Assembly (NCBI GenBank): GCA_902793325.1
Contig: CADBCY010000039.1
Span: forward strand, 1-64,000
Origin: an uncultured Eubacteriales bacterium
GTDB taxonomy: Bacteria; Bacillota; Clostridia; Christensenellales; Aristaeellaceae
DNA: 64,000 bases
Reading direction: 5' to 3'
Part shown: piece after piece, positions 27,263 through 35,948 of the stretch
Numbering within the stretch: position 1 is the stretch's first letter
Layout of the letters: each line of letters begins with the position of its first letter
The notes under the pieces: model-generated
Databases searched by the model: none
The model's input: only the letters and a program-made list of their open reading frames with translations
What the model was told of the DNA's origin: nothing
Made by a program: the position numbers and the translations under genes

Positions 27263-29350
27263 TCACTTCACGCTGAACAGTATGTCCGTGTAGGACGGGA
27301 GGGGCCAGGCGGCCTTGTCGGTCATGGCCTCGGCGCGGTCCACGCAGTCGCGCAGGGCATCCATGGTGGTCACGACGTCGTTCTTGTAGGCCATGGCGCG
27401 CTCGAGGGAATCGTCCACGGTGTCGGCGCGGCTCATGGCCTCGCCCAGGTTGTTGACCAGCGCGTAGATCTCGTCCGTGAGCCGCGACAGCTCCCGGCCG
27501 CGGGCCTTTTCGTAGCCGCAGGCCACGCCCGCGACCCGGGACTTGCGTATGGCGCTGCGGCACAGCTTTGCGGAGAAGGCGGACACCGCGGGCAGGATGT
27601 CCCGGTTCACCATGTCCATCATGGTCTGGGCCTCGATGTGGTTGACCTTGACGTAGTTGGAGAGCAGGATCTCGTACCGGGAGCGCATCTCCGTAGCGCT
27701 GAACACCCGGTGGCGCTCGAAGAGCTGCACGTTCTTTTCGTCGAGCAGGTGGGCGAGGGCGTCCGGCGTGGTGGGCAGGTTGCTCAGCCCGCGCCGCCGC
27801 GCCTCGTCCAGCCAGCCGGCGTCGTAGCCGTTGCCGTTGAACAGTATGCGCTTGTGCCGGCGGATGGTGCGCTGGATGAGGTCGTGCAGGGCCTGGGTGA
27901 AGTCCTCCGCGCCCTCCAGCTCGTCCGCGAACTGCCGGAGGCTCTCCGCCACGGCGGTGTTGATGACGATGTTCGGCTTGGCGATGGACAGGCTCGACCC
28001 CGGCATGCGGAACTCGAACTTGTTGCCGGTGAAGGCGAAGGGGGAGGTGCGGTTGCGGTCGGTGCTGTCCTTGGGAATGCGGGGCAGCACGTGCACGCCG
28101 ATCTTGATCTGCTCCTCGTCCCGGCCGCCGTAGGGGGTGTCCGTCTCGATGGCCTCCAGGATCTCGGTCAGCTCGTCGCCCAGGAACATGCTCACCACGG
28201 CGGGCGGGGCCTCGTTCGCGCCGAGGCGGTGGTCGTTTCCGGCGCTGGCCACGGAGATGCGCAGCAGGTCCTGGTATTCGTCCACGGCCTTGATGACCGC
28301 GCTGAGGAACAGCAGGAACTGGGCGTTTTCAAAGGGCGTGGTGCCGGGGTCCAGCAGGTTCACGCCGGTGTCGGTGGCGATGGACCAGTTGTTGTGCTTG
28401 CCGCTGCCGTTCACGCCCGCGAAGGGCTTCTCGTGCAGCAGGCACACCATGCCGTGGCGGCGGGCGACCTTTTGCATCAGCTCCATGGTGAGCTGGTTGT
28501 GGTCGGCGGAGATGTTGGTGGTGGTGAAGATCGGCGCGAGCTCGTGCTGCGCGGGGGCGACCTCGTTGTGCTCGGTCTTGGCGAGGATGCCCAGCTCCCA
28601 CAGCGCCTCGTTCAGCTCCTTCATGAAGCCCTGCACGCGGGAATTGATGACGCCGTAGTAGTGGTCGTCCAGCTCCTGCCCCTTGGGCGGGCGGCAGCCG
28701 AACAGCGTGCGCCCGGTCAGCAGCAGGTCCTCGCGCTGGTTCATCACGGCCTCGTCGATGAGAAAGTACTCCTGCTCCGGCCCCATGGTGGTGATCGGGC
28801 GCACGTCCCCGTGGCCGAACAGCTTCAGCACCCGCGCGGCCTGGCGGTTGACGGCCTCCATGCTCCGAAGCAGGGGGGTCTTCATGTCCAGCGCCTCGCC
28901 GCCGTAGCTGCAGAAGGCGGTGGGGATGTAGAGCACCTCGTCCTTGATGAAGGCGTAGGAGGTGGGGTCCCACGCGGTGTAGCCGCGCGCCTCGAAGGTG
29001 GAGCGCAGGCCGCCGGAGGGGAAGGAGGAGGCGTCGGACTCGCCCCGCACCAGCTCGCGCCCGGAGAATTCCATCAGGATCCCGCCCGCGCCGCTGGGGC
29101 TGATGAAGCTGTCGTGCTTCTCGGCGGTGATGCCGGTCATGGGCTGGAACCAGTGGGTGAAGTGCGTGGCGCCCTGCTCGATGGCCCAGTCCTTCATGGC
29201 GTTGGCGACGATGTTGGCCACCTGGAGGTCCAGCCGCTGGCCGTCGTGGATGCAGCGCAGCATCTCCTCGTAGGTATCCTTGGGCAGGCGCTGCTTCATC
29301 GTGGACAGGTTGAACACCCGGCTGGCGAAGCGTCTTTCGAGATCGTTCAT
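27263..29350 (-). CDS. glnN: Type III glutamine synthetase
   Basis: A 695-residue GSIII that makes glutamine from glutamate, ammonia and ATP. It is longer than GSI, as expected for this dodecameric class found in Bacteroidetes, cyanobacteria and some Clostridia. Signature stretches are [15 protein letters not shown] at the N-terminus, [18 protein letters not shown] (about 64-81), [10 protein letters not shown] near 190, [16 protein letters not shown] near 262 and [18 protein letters not shown] near 310. The C-terminal DUF4099-like helical extension is present. The gene is monocistronic, with a TTGCAA/TAGAAT promoter about 50 bases upstream and its own terminator. Confidence 0.97.
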   Translation of the reverse strand: MNDLERRFASRVFNLSTMKQRLPKDTYEEMLRCIHDGQRLDLQVANIVANAMKDWAIEQGATHFTHWFQPMTGITAEKHDSFISPSGAGGILMEFSGRELVRGESDASSFPSGGLRSTFEARGYTAWDPTSYAFIKDEVLYIPTAFCSYGGEALDMKTPLLRSMEAVNRQAARVLKLFGHGDVRPITTMGPEQEYFLIDEAVMNQREDLLLTGRTLFGCRPPKGQELDDHYYGVINSRVQGFMKELNEALWELGILAKTEHNEVAPAQHELAPIFTTTNISADHNQLTMELMQKVARRHGMVCLLHEKPFAGVNGSGKHNNWSIATDTGVNLLDPGTTPFENAQFLLFLSAVIKAVDEYQDLLRISVASAGNDHRLGANEAPPAVVSMFLGDELTEILEAIETDTPYGGRDEEQIKIGVHVLPRIPKDSTDRNRTSPFAFTGNKFEFRMPGSSLSIAKPNIVINTAVAESLRQFADELEGAEDFTQALHDLIQRTIRRHKRILFNGNGYDAGWLDEARRRGLSNLPTTPDALAHLLDEKNVQLFERHRVFSATEMRSRYEILLSNYVKVNHIEAQTMMDMVNRDILPAVSAFSAKLCRSAIRKSRVAGVACGYEKARGRELSRLTDEIYALVNNLGEAMSRADTVDDSLERAMAYKNDVVTTMDALRDCVDRAEAMTDKAAWPLPSYTDILFSVK

Positions 29351-29398
29351 GGGAAACCTCCTGTCGGGGCGTGGGGATACGCGGACGTTTATAGGTGA

Positions 29399-29427
29399 AT
29401 TCTATTCCAACGGCGGCGTTTTTGCAA
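29399..29427 (-). promoter_or_regulatory. Sigma-A promoter of glnN
   Basis: On the minus strand TTGCAA (29427-29422) and TAGAAT (29404-29399), 17-base spacer. Confidence 0.75.
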
Positions 29428-29486
29428 GCGGCTTGTGTAAAATGTGAGGGAGATGGCGCGGGGATGCGGGCGCGGGGAATTGGGCC

Positions 29487-29515
29487 TTGCCAGCCGGGCG
29501 TCGCCGCGCTATAAT
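29487..29515 (+). promoter_or_regulatory. Sigma-A promoter of the amidotransferase-like gene
   Basis: TTGCCA (29487-29492) and TATAAT (29510-29515), 17-base spacer, divergent from the glnN promoter and about 90 bases before the ATG. Confidence 0.8.
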
Positions 29516-29606
29516 AGCGCTTGGGCGATTTGGCGGGCGGACGGCGCGGCACCCGGCGGGAAACGGGGCGCCGCGGGCGCGCCCTTCGCCGGGAGGAGGA
29601 TGCGCG

Positions 29607-30287
29607 ATGGCCCTGAAGCACATGCCCCGCGTCGCGCTGCCGGTGCGGCCGGAGCGGGCGCGGGAGAGATACGGGAACTACTTCGCCGCGATGGAGCGCG
29701 CGGGCGCGACGGCGGAGCCGGTGTGGGCGGAGGTCGACGCCGCGGCCTTCGACGCCCTGCTGCTGCCCGGCGGCGGCGACATCCACCCCATGCGATACGG
29801 GGAGGCCATCGACGGCAGCAGGGGCATCGACCCGGAGCTGGACGGGGCGCAGTTCGCGGCGCTCGACGCCTTCGTCCGGGCCGGCAGGCCGGTGCTGGGC
29901 GTGTGCCGCGGGCACCAGCTCGTCAACGTGTACTTCGGCGGCAGCCTGATCCAGGATATCGAGACGAGTGAGACTCACGCCCAGCGCGACGGCATCGACC
30001 GCGACCACGACACTGCGGTGCTGCCGGGCAGCTTCCTGCACGGGCTGTACGGCGACCGCGTCTTCGTGAACAGCGCGCATCACCAGGCCGTGAAGGAGCT
30101 GGCGGGCGGGCTGGAGGCGGTGCAGTGGGCGGAGGACGGCATCGTGGAGGCGATGCGCCACCGCGCGCTGCCGGTGTTCGCCGTACAGTGGCACCCGGAG
30201 CGCATGCGGCCCGGCCCCGCCGGGGACGGGCGGAGGCGGCCCGAGGACGGCATGGCGCTGCTGGAGTGGTTCGTGCAAACCCTGTGA
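29607..30287 (+). CDS. Peptidase C26 / gamma-glutamyl-gamma-aminobutyrate hydrolase family protein
   Basis: A 226-residue class I glutamine amidotransferase-like hydrolase of the PuuD type, expected to cleave gamma-glutamyl amides. The catalytic Cys is in GVCRGHQLVNVYFGG near residue 98, and the His and Glu in VQWHPER near residue 195. LLLPGGGDIHPMRYGE is the family N-terminal block. The ATG at 29607 has GGGAGGAGG upstream. It is divergent from glnN. A link to nitrogen or polyamine metabolism is plausible, but no putrescine-pathway genes are present. A MATE exporter follows 24 bases later, probably in the same transcript. Confidence 0.87.
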   Translation: MALKHMPRVALPVRPERARERYGNYFAAMERAGATAEPVWAEVDAAAFDALLLPGGGDIHPMRYGEAIDGSRGIDPELDGAQFAALDAFVRAGRPVLGVCRGHQLVNVYFGGSLIQDIETSETHAQRDGIDRDHDTAVLPGSFLHGLYGDRVFVNSAHHQAVKELAGGLEAVQWAEDGIVEAMRHRALPVFAVQWHPERMRPGPAGDGRRRPEDGMALLEWFVQTL

Positions 30288-30311
30288 ACGCGGCCGGAGG
30301 AATGGATACAG

Positions 30312-31694
30312 ATGCGACAAGACAAACCCCGCGCGACATTGTGGATCGTGCTGGCGCTGGCCTGGCCCACGATGCTGGAACAGTGGCTGCAGGTGGCGGC
30401 GCAGTACGTGGACGCCGCCATGGTGGGGCGATTGGGCGCGCGGGCGACGGCGGCGGTCGGCGCGACCACCACGGTCAACTGGCTCGTGGGCAGCTCCGTC
30501 GCGGCGCTGGGCGTGGGCTTCCTGGCCTTCATCGCCCGGGAGTACGGGGCAGGGCGCATCGAACGCGCCGCGAAGGCCGCGGCCCAGTCGGTGCTGGCCT
30601 GCGTCGCGTCCGGGCTCGGCTTCATGGCGCTGACGCTGTCGCTGAGCCGACGGGTGCCGGTGTGGATGAACGTGCAGCCCGAGGTGCGGGCCGACGCCGC
30701 GCGATACTTCTTCATCATCTACGCGCCGATGCTGTTCCGCGCGGCGGTGACGCTGTTCGGCACGGTGCTGCGTGCCACGGGCGATACCCGAACGCCCATG
30801 CGCTGCAACGTCATGATGAACCTGGTGAACGTGGCGCTCAACTTCCTGCTGATCTACGACACGCGCACCGTCGAGCTGTTCAACCGCCGCCTCGTGATCT
30901 GGGGCGCGGGCATGGGTGTCACAGGCGCGGCCGTCGGCACGGCGGTGGGCTACGTGGCGGGCGGCACGGCGATGACGATTGCGTTGTGGCGGCACCCGCG
31001 CATCTCCCCGAAGGGCCGGTCGCTGCGCCCGGACTGGTCGATCATGCGCCCGTGCCTGAAGGTGGCGCTGCCCTCGTTCCTGCAGCGCTTCGGCACGTCC
31101 CTGGGCTACGTGGCCTTCGCCTCGCTGATCAACTCCATCGGCACCGTGTCCACCGCGGCGCACAGCATCGCCAACACGGCGGAATCGGCGTTTTACATCC
31201 CCGCCTACGGCATCCAGACCGCCGCGGCGACGCTGGCCGGCAACGCCGGCGGCAGGAAGGATCCCGCGTACATGCGCAGCGTGACCCGCACGCTGCTGGT
31301 CCTGGAGGCGCTGTTGATGCTGCTCTCCGGCGCGCTGCTGTTTATGCTGGCGGAGCGGCTGATGGGCGTGTTCACCGGGGACGCGGAGGTCGTCGCGCTG
31401 GGGACCGTCGTGCTGCGCATGGTGGCGGTGTCGGAGCCGGTGTACGGCGTGGCCGTGGTGCTGGAGGGCATCTTTCAGGGCGTGGGCGACACGCTGTACC
31501 CCTTCGGCTGCAACATCGCGGGCATGTGGGGCGTGCGGGTGCTGGGCACCTTTGTGCTGGTGCGGCTGATGGGCCGCGGCCTGCCCGCCGCCTGGGCCTG
31601 CATGATCGCCCACAACGCGCTGCTGTTTGTGCTGTTCGCGCTGCGCTACCGAAGCGGCAGGTGGAACCCGCTGCTGACGGGGGAGAAGTTCTGA
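30312..31694 (+). CDS. MATE-family efflux transporter
   Basis: A 460-residue transporter with twelve predicted helices in two MatE repeats; the first begins near residue 12 (IVLALAWPTMLEQWLQ), the second near 240. MATE proteins export cationic drugs or metabolites using Na+ or H+ gradients; the substrate is not predictable. The ATG at 30312 has GGAGG thirteen bases upstream, rather long, but no better start is visible. It probably shares the promoter of the preceding peptidase-C26 gene. Confidence 0.93.
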   Translation: MRQDKPRATLWIVLALAWPTMLEQWLQVAAQYVDAAMVGRLGARATAAVGATTTVNWLVGSSVAALGVGFLAFIAREYGAGRIERAAKAAAQSVLACVASGLGFMALTLSLSRRVPVWMNVQPEVRADAARYFFIIYAPMLFRAAVTLFGTVLRATGDTRTPMRCNVMMNLVNVALNFLLIYDTRTVELFNRRLVIWGAGMGVTGAAVGTAVGYVAGGTAMTIALWRHPRISPKGRSLRPDWSIMRPCLKVALPSFLQRFGTSLGYVAFASLINSIGTVSTAAHSIANTAESAFYIPAYGIQTAAATLAGNAGGRKDPAYMRSVTRTLLVLEALLMLLSGALLFMLAERLMGVFTGDAEVVALGTVVLRMVAVSEPVYGVAVVLEGIFQGVGDTLYPFGCNIAGMWGVRVLGTFVLVRLMGRGLPAAWACMIAHNALLFVLFALRYRSGRWNPLLTGEKF

Positions 31695-31712
31695 CGGGAA
31701 CCGGGCGCAATG

Positions 31713-31728
31713 CTTCGCCCGGGCGAAG
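31713..31728. other. Perfect 16-bp palindrome between convergent genes
   Basis: CTTCGCCCGGGCGAAG, 18 bases after the MATE stop and upstream (plus-strand sense) of the convergent flavin-reductase-like gene end. It may limit read-through; no T-tract. Confidence 0.5.
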
Positions 31729-31784
31729 GAGCGCTGCGGCGCCGTTCGTCCGGGCGAGGTTGTTTTTGGAGGGCTTGCGGGGCG

Positions 31785-32312
31785 CTATTCGGCGATGTAG
31801 GCGTTCACGATCTCGCCGTAGTAGGCGATGTGGGCGTCCCGGACGGGCGCGGAGCCGTCGCCCGGCGCGCTCTGCGGGTAGAAGGCGTGGAATTTCGCGT
31901 CGATCCGCTCGATGTCCTGCTTCTGGCGGAACACCACCCGGCACTCGAGCGTCAGCGGGAATTCCCGGAGGCCGGGCACGGACACCGCCTCGCCGGGCAC
32001 CGGGGTGAGCCCGGTTTCCTTTATCTTGTCGATGTCCCGGCCGGACTGCGCGCCGCACACGCGCAGGATGTTCGCGTCGACTTCGCCCAGCGGCACGTTC
32101 ACGGTGAACTCCGGGTTGGCGTCGAGCTGCGCGCGGGTGAAGCGGCTCTCGCGCACGTAGGCGCAGAACACGGGCTTGCCCCACTCCACGCCGAGCGCGC
32201 CCCAGCCGATGACCATGGCGTTGACCTTCTCCGCCTTCGTGGTGAGCAGCACCCCCCGGGGGAGGGCCTTGACGATGGTTTCCGCGTAGTCCGCGGCGTT
32301 GACGTGCTTCAT
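31785..32312 (-). CDS. Flavin reductase-like (FMN-binding split barrel) protein
   Basis: A 175-residue protein of the flavin-reductase-like family, expected to bind FMN in a homodimeric split barrel. It shows ALPRGVLLTTKA, NAMVIGWGALGVEWGKPVF, the VRESRFTRAQLDANPEFTVN block and the later LTLECRVV strand. Such proteins act as flavin reductases or flavin-dependent oxidoreductases of unassigned substrate. The ATG at 32312 has a perfect AGGAGG seven bases upstream. It is monocistronic and convergent with the MATE gene. Confidence 0.88.
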   Translation of the reverse strand: MKHVNAADYAETIVKALPRGVLLTTKAEKVNAMVIGWGALGVEWGKPVFCAYVRESRFTRAQLDANPEFTVNVPLGEVDANILRVCGAQSGRDIDKIKETGLTPVPGEAVSVPGLREFPLTLECRVVFRQKQDIERIDAKFHAFYPQSAPGDGSAPVRDAHIAYYGEIVNAYIAE

Positions 32313-32467
32313 GATGTTGCCTCCTTGCGATGGTCTGCGGTCGGATTGCGCCTTATGCATATGCCCGCGGCGCGGCGTTCAGAACCCGCGCGGCGGACAT
32401 GTCCGCGTTTACGAAAAACGCGCCCCGGCGCCAGGGGGATGCGGGGGATTGGCGCGGGGGAGGCGCG

Positions 32468-32496
32468 TTGACAGCGCGCGCGGGCGGGTGTATACT
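32468..32496 (+). promoter_or_regulatory. Orphan consensus promoter, antisense to the next gene
   Basis: TTGACA (32468-32473) and TATACT (32491-32496) with a 17-base spacer. No plus-strand gene begins within 500 bases. Transcription would run into and through the minus-strand membrane-protein gene at 32577-32906, giving an antisense RNA or an unrecognised small RNA. The rest of the 264-base gap (32313-32576) shows nothing else. Confidence 0.65.
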
Positions 32497-32576
32497 GGGC
32501 GTGGATGCGCCGTTTGACCGGGCGAAGCCGACCGGCGGCGCGCCGCTTCGGGACGGCGTCCCGGGCGATGCGGGGG

Positions 32577-32906
32577 TTACTTCCCGCGGCGCCGGCGGGC
32601 GTCCACGATGCGCTCGGCCAGCACCAGCCCGGCGTAGAGCACCCCTGCCCACACCCCCAGGAACAGCACCGCGTTGAGCAGGCTGAAGCGCAGCACGTGG
32701 GTGTCGCCCGCGCCCAGCACCATGCTGTAGGTGTGCAGCGCCCTCAGCGCGAAGGCGTGCTCGGACAGCGTCTCGCCCCCGAAGAAACGGTAGGCCCAGC
32801 GAAGGTATTGCGTGTGCCTGAAGGCGTACAGGTTCATCGCGAGCGCCGCGGCGTTCACGATCAGCGACGTCGCCCCGGCCAGCACGAGCTTCTTCATGGG
32901 GACCAT
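32577..32906 (-). CDS. Small two-helix membrane protein of unknown function
   Basis: 109 residues with two hydrophobic helices (about 8-26, LVLAGATSLIVNAAALAM, and 73-97, FSLLNAVLFLGVWAGVLYAGL) and a basic C-terminal tail ARRRRGK. I do not recognise the family. Two in-frame ATGs compete: 32906 has GGAGGTGA directly upstream (very short spacing), while 32897 (MKKLVL) has the same site at twelve bases. The gene is faced by a strong plus-strand promoter at 32468-32496, so its mRNA may be under antisense control. Confidence 0.7.
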   Translation of the reverse strand: MVPMKKLVLAGATSLIVNAAALAMNLYAFRHTQYLRWAYRFFGGETLSEHAFALRALHTYSMVLGAGDTHVLRFSLLNAVLFLGVWAGVLYAGLVLAERIVDARRRRGK

Positions 32907-33023
32907 TCACCTCCGCGCAATCGCTATGCATCCATTATAGCCAATGGCGCGGGAAAAGTCAAACGCCGCGCGGAGGCCGTCCCGCGGCGATACGGCCGGG
33001 ACCGGCGGAAGGGGAGGATGCGC

Positions 33024-34166
33024 ATGATCGACCATCACGATATCCGGCGAAACGCCTGCATGCTGCGCGGGCCGCTCCGCCACCGCGGCTACGACTGGTG
33101 GTGGCACTCCTTCACGGCGCAGGACGCCGAGACCGGCGAGGACAAGCCGTTCTTCGTGGAGTTCTTCCTGTGCAATCCCGCGTTGGCGGCGGACGTGCCG
33201 GTGCTGGGGCAGCTCCCGGAGAACCGCGCGGCGGGGCGGAAGCCCTCCTACCTGATGGTGAAGGCGGGCTGCTGGGGCGAGGACCACTGCCAGCTCCACC
33301 GGTTCTTCGCCTGGAAGGACGTGAAGCTGCACGCCGACGCGCCGTACCGCGTGGAGGCGGGGGACTGCCTGGCCTGCGAGGAGGCGCTGCGGGGCAGCGT
33401 GAGCGTCGATCCCGCGCAGGCCGCCGCGCACCCCGAGTGGATGTGCGACGGCGGCGAGATGGCCTGGGACCTGGCGCTGGACAAGCAGATCGCCTTCAAC
33501 GTGGGCTACGGCGCGAGCAAGCCCCTCAGGGACGCCGAGGCCTTCGCCATGTACTGGCACGCCGAGGGCATGAAGACCGCCTATCGCGGCACGGTCATTT
33601 GCAACGGCCGCCGCTACACGGTGTGCCCGGAGAAGAGCTTCGGCTACGCCGACAAGAACTGGGGCCGGGACTTCACCAGCCCCTGGGTGTGGCTGGCCTC
33701 GAGCTGCCTGACCAGCCGCAGGACGGGGCGACGCCTCGAGCACAGCGCCTTCGACATCGGCGGCGGGCGGCCCAAGGTGTACTTCGTGCCGCTGGACCGC
33801 CGCCTGCTGGGCGCGTTCTGCTACGAGGGGAAGGAGTACGACTTCAACTTCTCCCACCTGTGGCTGAACGTGCGCACGCAGTTCAGCTTCGAGGAGGGCG
33901 CGGACGAGGTGCGCTGGCGGGTGCGCCAGGAGAGCGTTCACGCCGCCATGGAGACGGACATCCGCTGCCGCAAGAAGGACATGCTGCTGGTGAACTACGA
34001 GGCCCCGGACGGCACGAAGCGTCACAACCGCCTGTGGAACGGCGGCAACGGTTGGGGCACGGTGCGGCTGTACGACCGGGTCGACGGCGCGCTCGTGCCG
34101 GTGGACGAGATCGACGCGACGCACGTGGGCTGCGAGTACGGGGAATACGACGAACAGGACCGATGA
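33024..34166 (+). CDS. Tocopherol cyclase-like / carotenoid-hydratase-superfamily lipocalin protein
   Basis: A 380-residue Trp/Tyr-rich beta-protein. The stretch GYADKNWGRDFTSPWVWLAS near residue 210 matches the conserved x-KNWG...W-x-W pattern of tocopherol-cyclase-like proteins, which share a double lipocalin fold with CrtC. The N-terminal GYDWWWHSFTAQDAETGED fits the first barrel. Bacterial members outside phototrophs have no known reaction; a lipid or hydrophobic ligand is inferred. The ATG at 33024 is six bases after GGGGAGG. No signal peptide is seen. The gene is solitary. Confidence 0.7.
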   Translation: MIDHHDIRRNACMLRGPLRHRGYDWWWHSFTAQDAETGEDKPFFVEFFLCNPALAADVPVLGQLPENRAAGRKPSYLMVKAGCWGEDHCQLHRFFAWKDVKLHADAPYRVEAGDCLACEEALRGSVSVDPAQAAAHPEWMCDGGEMAWDLALDKQIAFNVGYGASKPLRDAEAFAMYWHAEGMKTAYRGTVICNGRRYTVCPEKSFGYADKNWGRDFTSPWVWLASSCLTSRRTGRRLEHSAFDIGGGRPKVYFVPLDRRLLGAFCYEGKEYDFNFSHLWLNVRTQFSFEEGADEVRWRVRQESVHAAMETDIRCRKKDMLLVNYEAPDGTKRHNRLWNGGNGWGTVRLYDRVDGALVPVDEIDATHVGCEYGEYDEQDR

Positions 34167-34171
34167 CGATG

Positions 34172-34212
34172 AAAACGGAGCTCCGTCCCACATTCGCGGG
34201 ACAGAGCTCCGT
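34172..34212 (-). terminator. Terminator of the SASP gene
   Basis: A stem with a 9-bp outer arm (34175-34183 with 34204-34212) and an inner GTCCC/GGGAC. On the minus strand it is followed by TTTT (34175-34172). It may also stop the convergent lipocalin-type gene. Confidence 0.8.
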
Positions 34213-34239
34213 CCGCCGTTCCGGCGGCGAAAGCACCGC

Positions 34240-34428
34240 TCAGTAACGGCCGGAATTGCCGCTCATCTGGCGCTGCTGAGCCTCGATCATCTTCCTGACC
34301 ATGTTGCCGCCGATGTGGCCGGCGTCCTTGGCGGAGATGTTGCCGTTGTAGCCCTGGTTCAGGGTGATGCCCAGCTCGTTGGCCACCTCGTGCTGTTGTT
34401 GCTCGCCATCTTGAATGACTCCTTTCAT
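34240..34428 (-). CDS. Alpha/beta-type small acid-soluble spore protein, start region probably frameshifted
   Basis: An alpha/beta SASP that coats and protects DNA in the dormant spore. The core HEVANELGITLNQGYNGN and ISAKDAGHIGGNMVRKMIE are the diagnostic halves, including the GPR protease region. The natural start is probably the ATG at 34409, which has AAAGGAG nine bases upstream and reads MASNN, the classic SASP N-terminus. It is one frame off the core; a single missing base in the CAA-rich stretch at about 34391-34402 would explain this. The in-frame ATG at 34428 used here contains the ribosome site inside its coding region. The N-terminal third is short for the family. Confidence 0.85.
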   Translation of the reverse strand: MKGVIQDGEQQQHEVANELGITLNQGYNGNISAKDAGHIGGNMVRKMIEAQQRQMSGNSGRY

Positions 34429-34541
34429 GTTGTCTTGACTGCCCGGCGCCCGCCGTTCAGCCTGCAACTATTTTGACCGAAGCCATTGCTTTTACTCTGG
34501 AAAAATCTGAATCGCGACGCCGCGAAAAACCGCGAAAGGCG

Positions 34542-35060
34542 TCAGATATAATCCCGCCATTCGCCGCCGGGGACTTCGGCGCGGCGGAGTTGTCCCGCCC
34601 CTTCGAGGCCGGGAAAGCCCTGCTGCCGCAGCGCCTCGTAGAGCACGACGGCCACGGAATTGGCGAGGTTCAGCGACCGCGCGCCGGGGACCATGGGCAC
34701 GCGGATGCAGCGGTCGTAGTGCGCCGCGAGCAGCTCCTCGTCCAGGCCCTTCGTCTCCCGACCGAACACCAGGTAGTCGTCCGCGCCGTAGGCGACGCCG
34801 GCGTAGTCCCGCGGCGCCTTGGTGGTGGCGAAGCGCAGCTCGGCCCCGGGGCAGGCGTCGAGGAAATCCTGCCAGCCGTCGTGCACCTCGTAGGTCATCA
34901 TGTGCCAGTAGTCCAGGCCCGCGCGCTTCAGGTAGCGGTCGCTCAACTCAAAGCCCAGCGGACGGATGAGGTGGAGCTTCGCGCCGGTGGCGGCGCAGGT
35001 GCGGGCGATGTTGCCCGTGTTCTGCGGAATCTCCGGGTTCACCAACACGATGTGCATCAT
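34542..35060 (-). CDS. trmL: tRNA (cytidine/uridine-34 2'-O)-methyltransferase TrmL
   Basis: A 172-residue SPOUT methyltransferase that methylates the ribose of the wobble base in tRNA-Leu species using SAM. The three knot motifs are NPEIPQNTGNIARTCAATG (residues about 9-27), VFGRETKGLDEELL near 98 and IRVPMVPGARSLNLANSVAV near 118. The ATG at 35060 overlaps the upstream HAD gene stop (ATGA), so the two are coupled. Two tRNA-Leu genes that could be substrates lie elsewhere in the window. Confidence 0.92.
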   Translation of the reverse strand: MMHIVLVNPEIPQNTGNIARTCAATGAKLHLIRPLGFELSDRYLKRAGLDYWHMMTYEVHDGWQDFLDACPGAELRFATTKAPRDYAGVAYGADDYLVFGRETKGLDEELLAAHYDRCIRVPMVPGARSLNLANSVAVVLYEALRQQGFPGLEGAGQLRRAEVPGGEWRDYI

Positions 35061-35890
35061 AGCGTTTCCTCCAGCACGCGCGCGCATACCACGCGCGCCA
35101 CGCCGTCGTCCGCGTCCGCGGGCGCGATGATTCGCGCGACGGCCTTCAGCGCGTCCGCGGCGTTGCCCATGGCCACCGGCCAGCCCGCGGCGCGCAGCAT
35201 GTCCATGTCGTTGTAGTAGTCGCCGAAGGCCATGGTGTTCTCGATGGGCACGCCCCAGTGCTCCGCCAGCCAGCGCAGCGCCGTGCCCTTGCCGTGGCCG
35301 CGGGACATGATTTCGATGTTGCGCTCCGAGGCGCTGGACACCGACATGCCCATCGCTTCGATCTGCGCCTTCAATGCGCCCAACAGCGCGGGATCCTCGC
35401 TGTACGCCTCGAGCTGGTAGACGTTCTGCATGCCGCGCGCGAAGAAGGCCGCCTCGTCGTCGACGATGAGGCGCGGGTCGTCCTCGCCCATGTGCCAATT
35501 CATCCGCCCCGCCATCGCGGCGGTGTTTACGCGGTACTGCCCGTTTCGGACGTAGCTGTTGACCATCACGGGGTGCCGGAGCAGCAGCTCGCACACCCGC
35601 CGGGCGTCGGCCTCGGGGATGAACCACTCGTGCAGTATGCTGCCGTCGCCGTCCAGCACCGCGCCGCCGTTGGAGATGATGCACGGCTTTCCGACGAGGC
35701 CCACCAACTGCTGCACCTCGTGGATGGCGGCGATCCAGCGCCCGGTGGCGATGATAAAGGGGATGCCCCGCGCCCAGCAGGCCGCGATGGCGCGCCGGGT
35801 GCGCTCGGACACCGCGCCGCCCCGCGGCAGCAGCGTGCCGTCGATGTCGGCGGCGATGAGGCGGATATCGAGGGGTGTGTTGTCTTGCAT
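35057..35890 (-). CDS. Cof-type HAD-superfamily phosphatase
   Basis: A 277-residue HAD hydrolase of the Cof/IIB group, a cytoplasmic phosphatase of small phosphorylated metabolites. Motif I is AADIDGTLLPRGG (residues about 13-25, nucleophile Asp), motif II IIATGRW near 46, and motif IV FGDYYNDMDMLRAAGW near 220. The C2-type cap lies between. The ATG at 35890 has no strong ribosome site. The substrate is unknown. It forms a coupled pair with trmL. Confidence 0.88.
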   Translation of the reverse strand: MQDNTPLDIRLIAADIDGTLLPRGGAVSERTRRAIAACWARGIPFIIATGRWIAAIHEVQQLVGLVGKPCIISNGGAVLDGDGSILHEWFIPEADARRVCELLLRHPVMVNSYVRNGQYRVNTAAMAGRMNWHMGEDDPRLIVDDEAAFFARGMQNVYQLEAYSEDPALLGALKAQIEAMGMSVSSASERNIEIMSRGHGKGTALRWLAEHWGVPIENTMAFGDYYNDMDMLRAAGWPVAMGNAADALKAVARIIAPADADDGVARVVCARVLEETL

Positions 35891-35948
35891 GGCCTTGGGG
35901 GTGCGCTTTGCGCTGTCGATGGGGTCGATGGGGCGGGGGAGGGCGCGC

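Noticed and set aside
27122-29398. Long plus-strand open frame (758 codons) opposite glnN
   Set aside because: It mirrors the glutamine synthetase reading frame, is biased in composition, and starts inside miaA.
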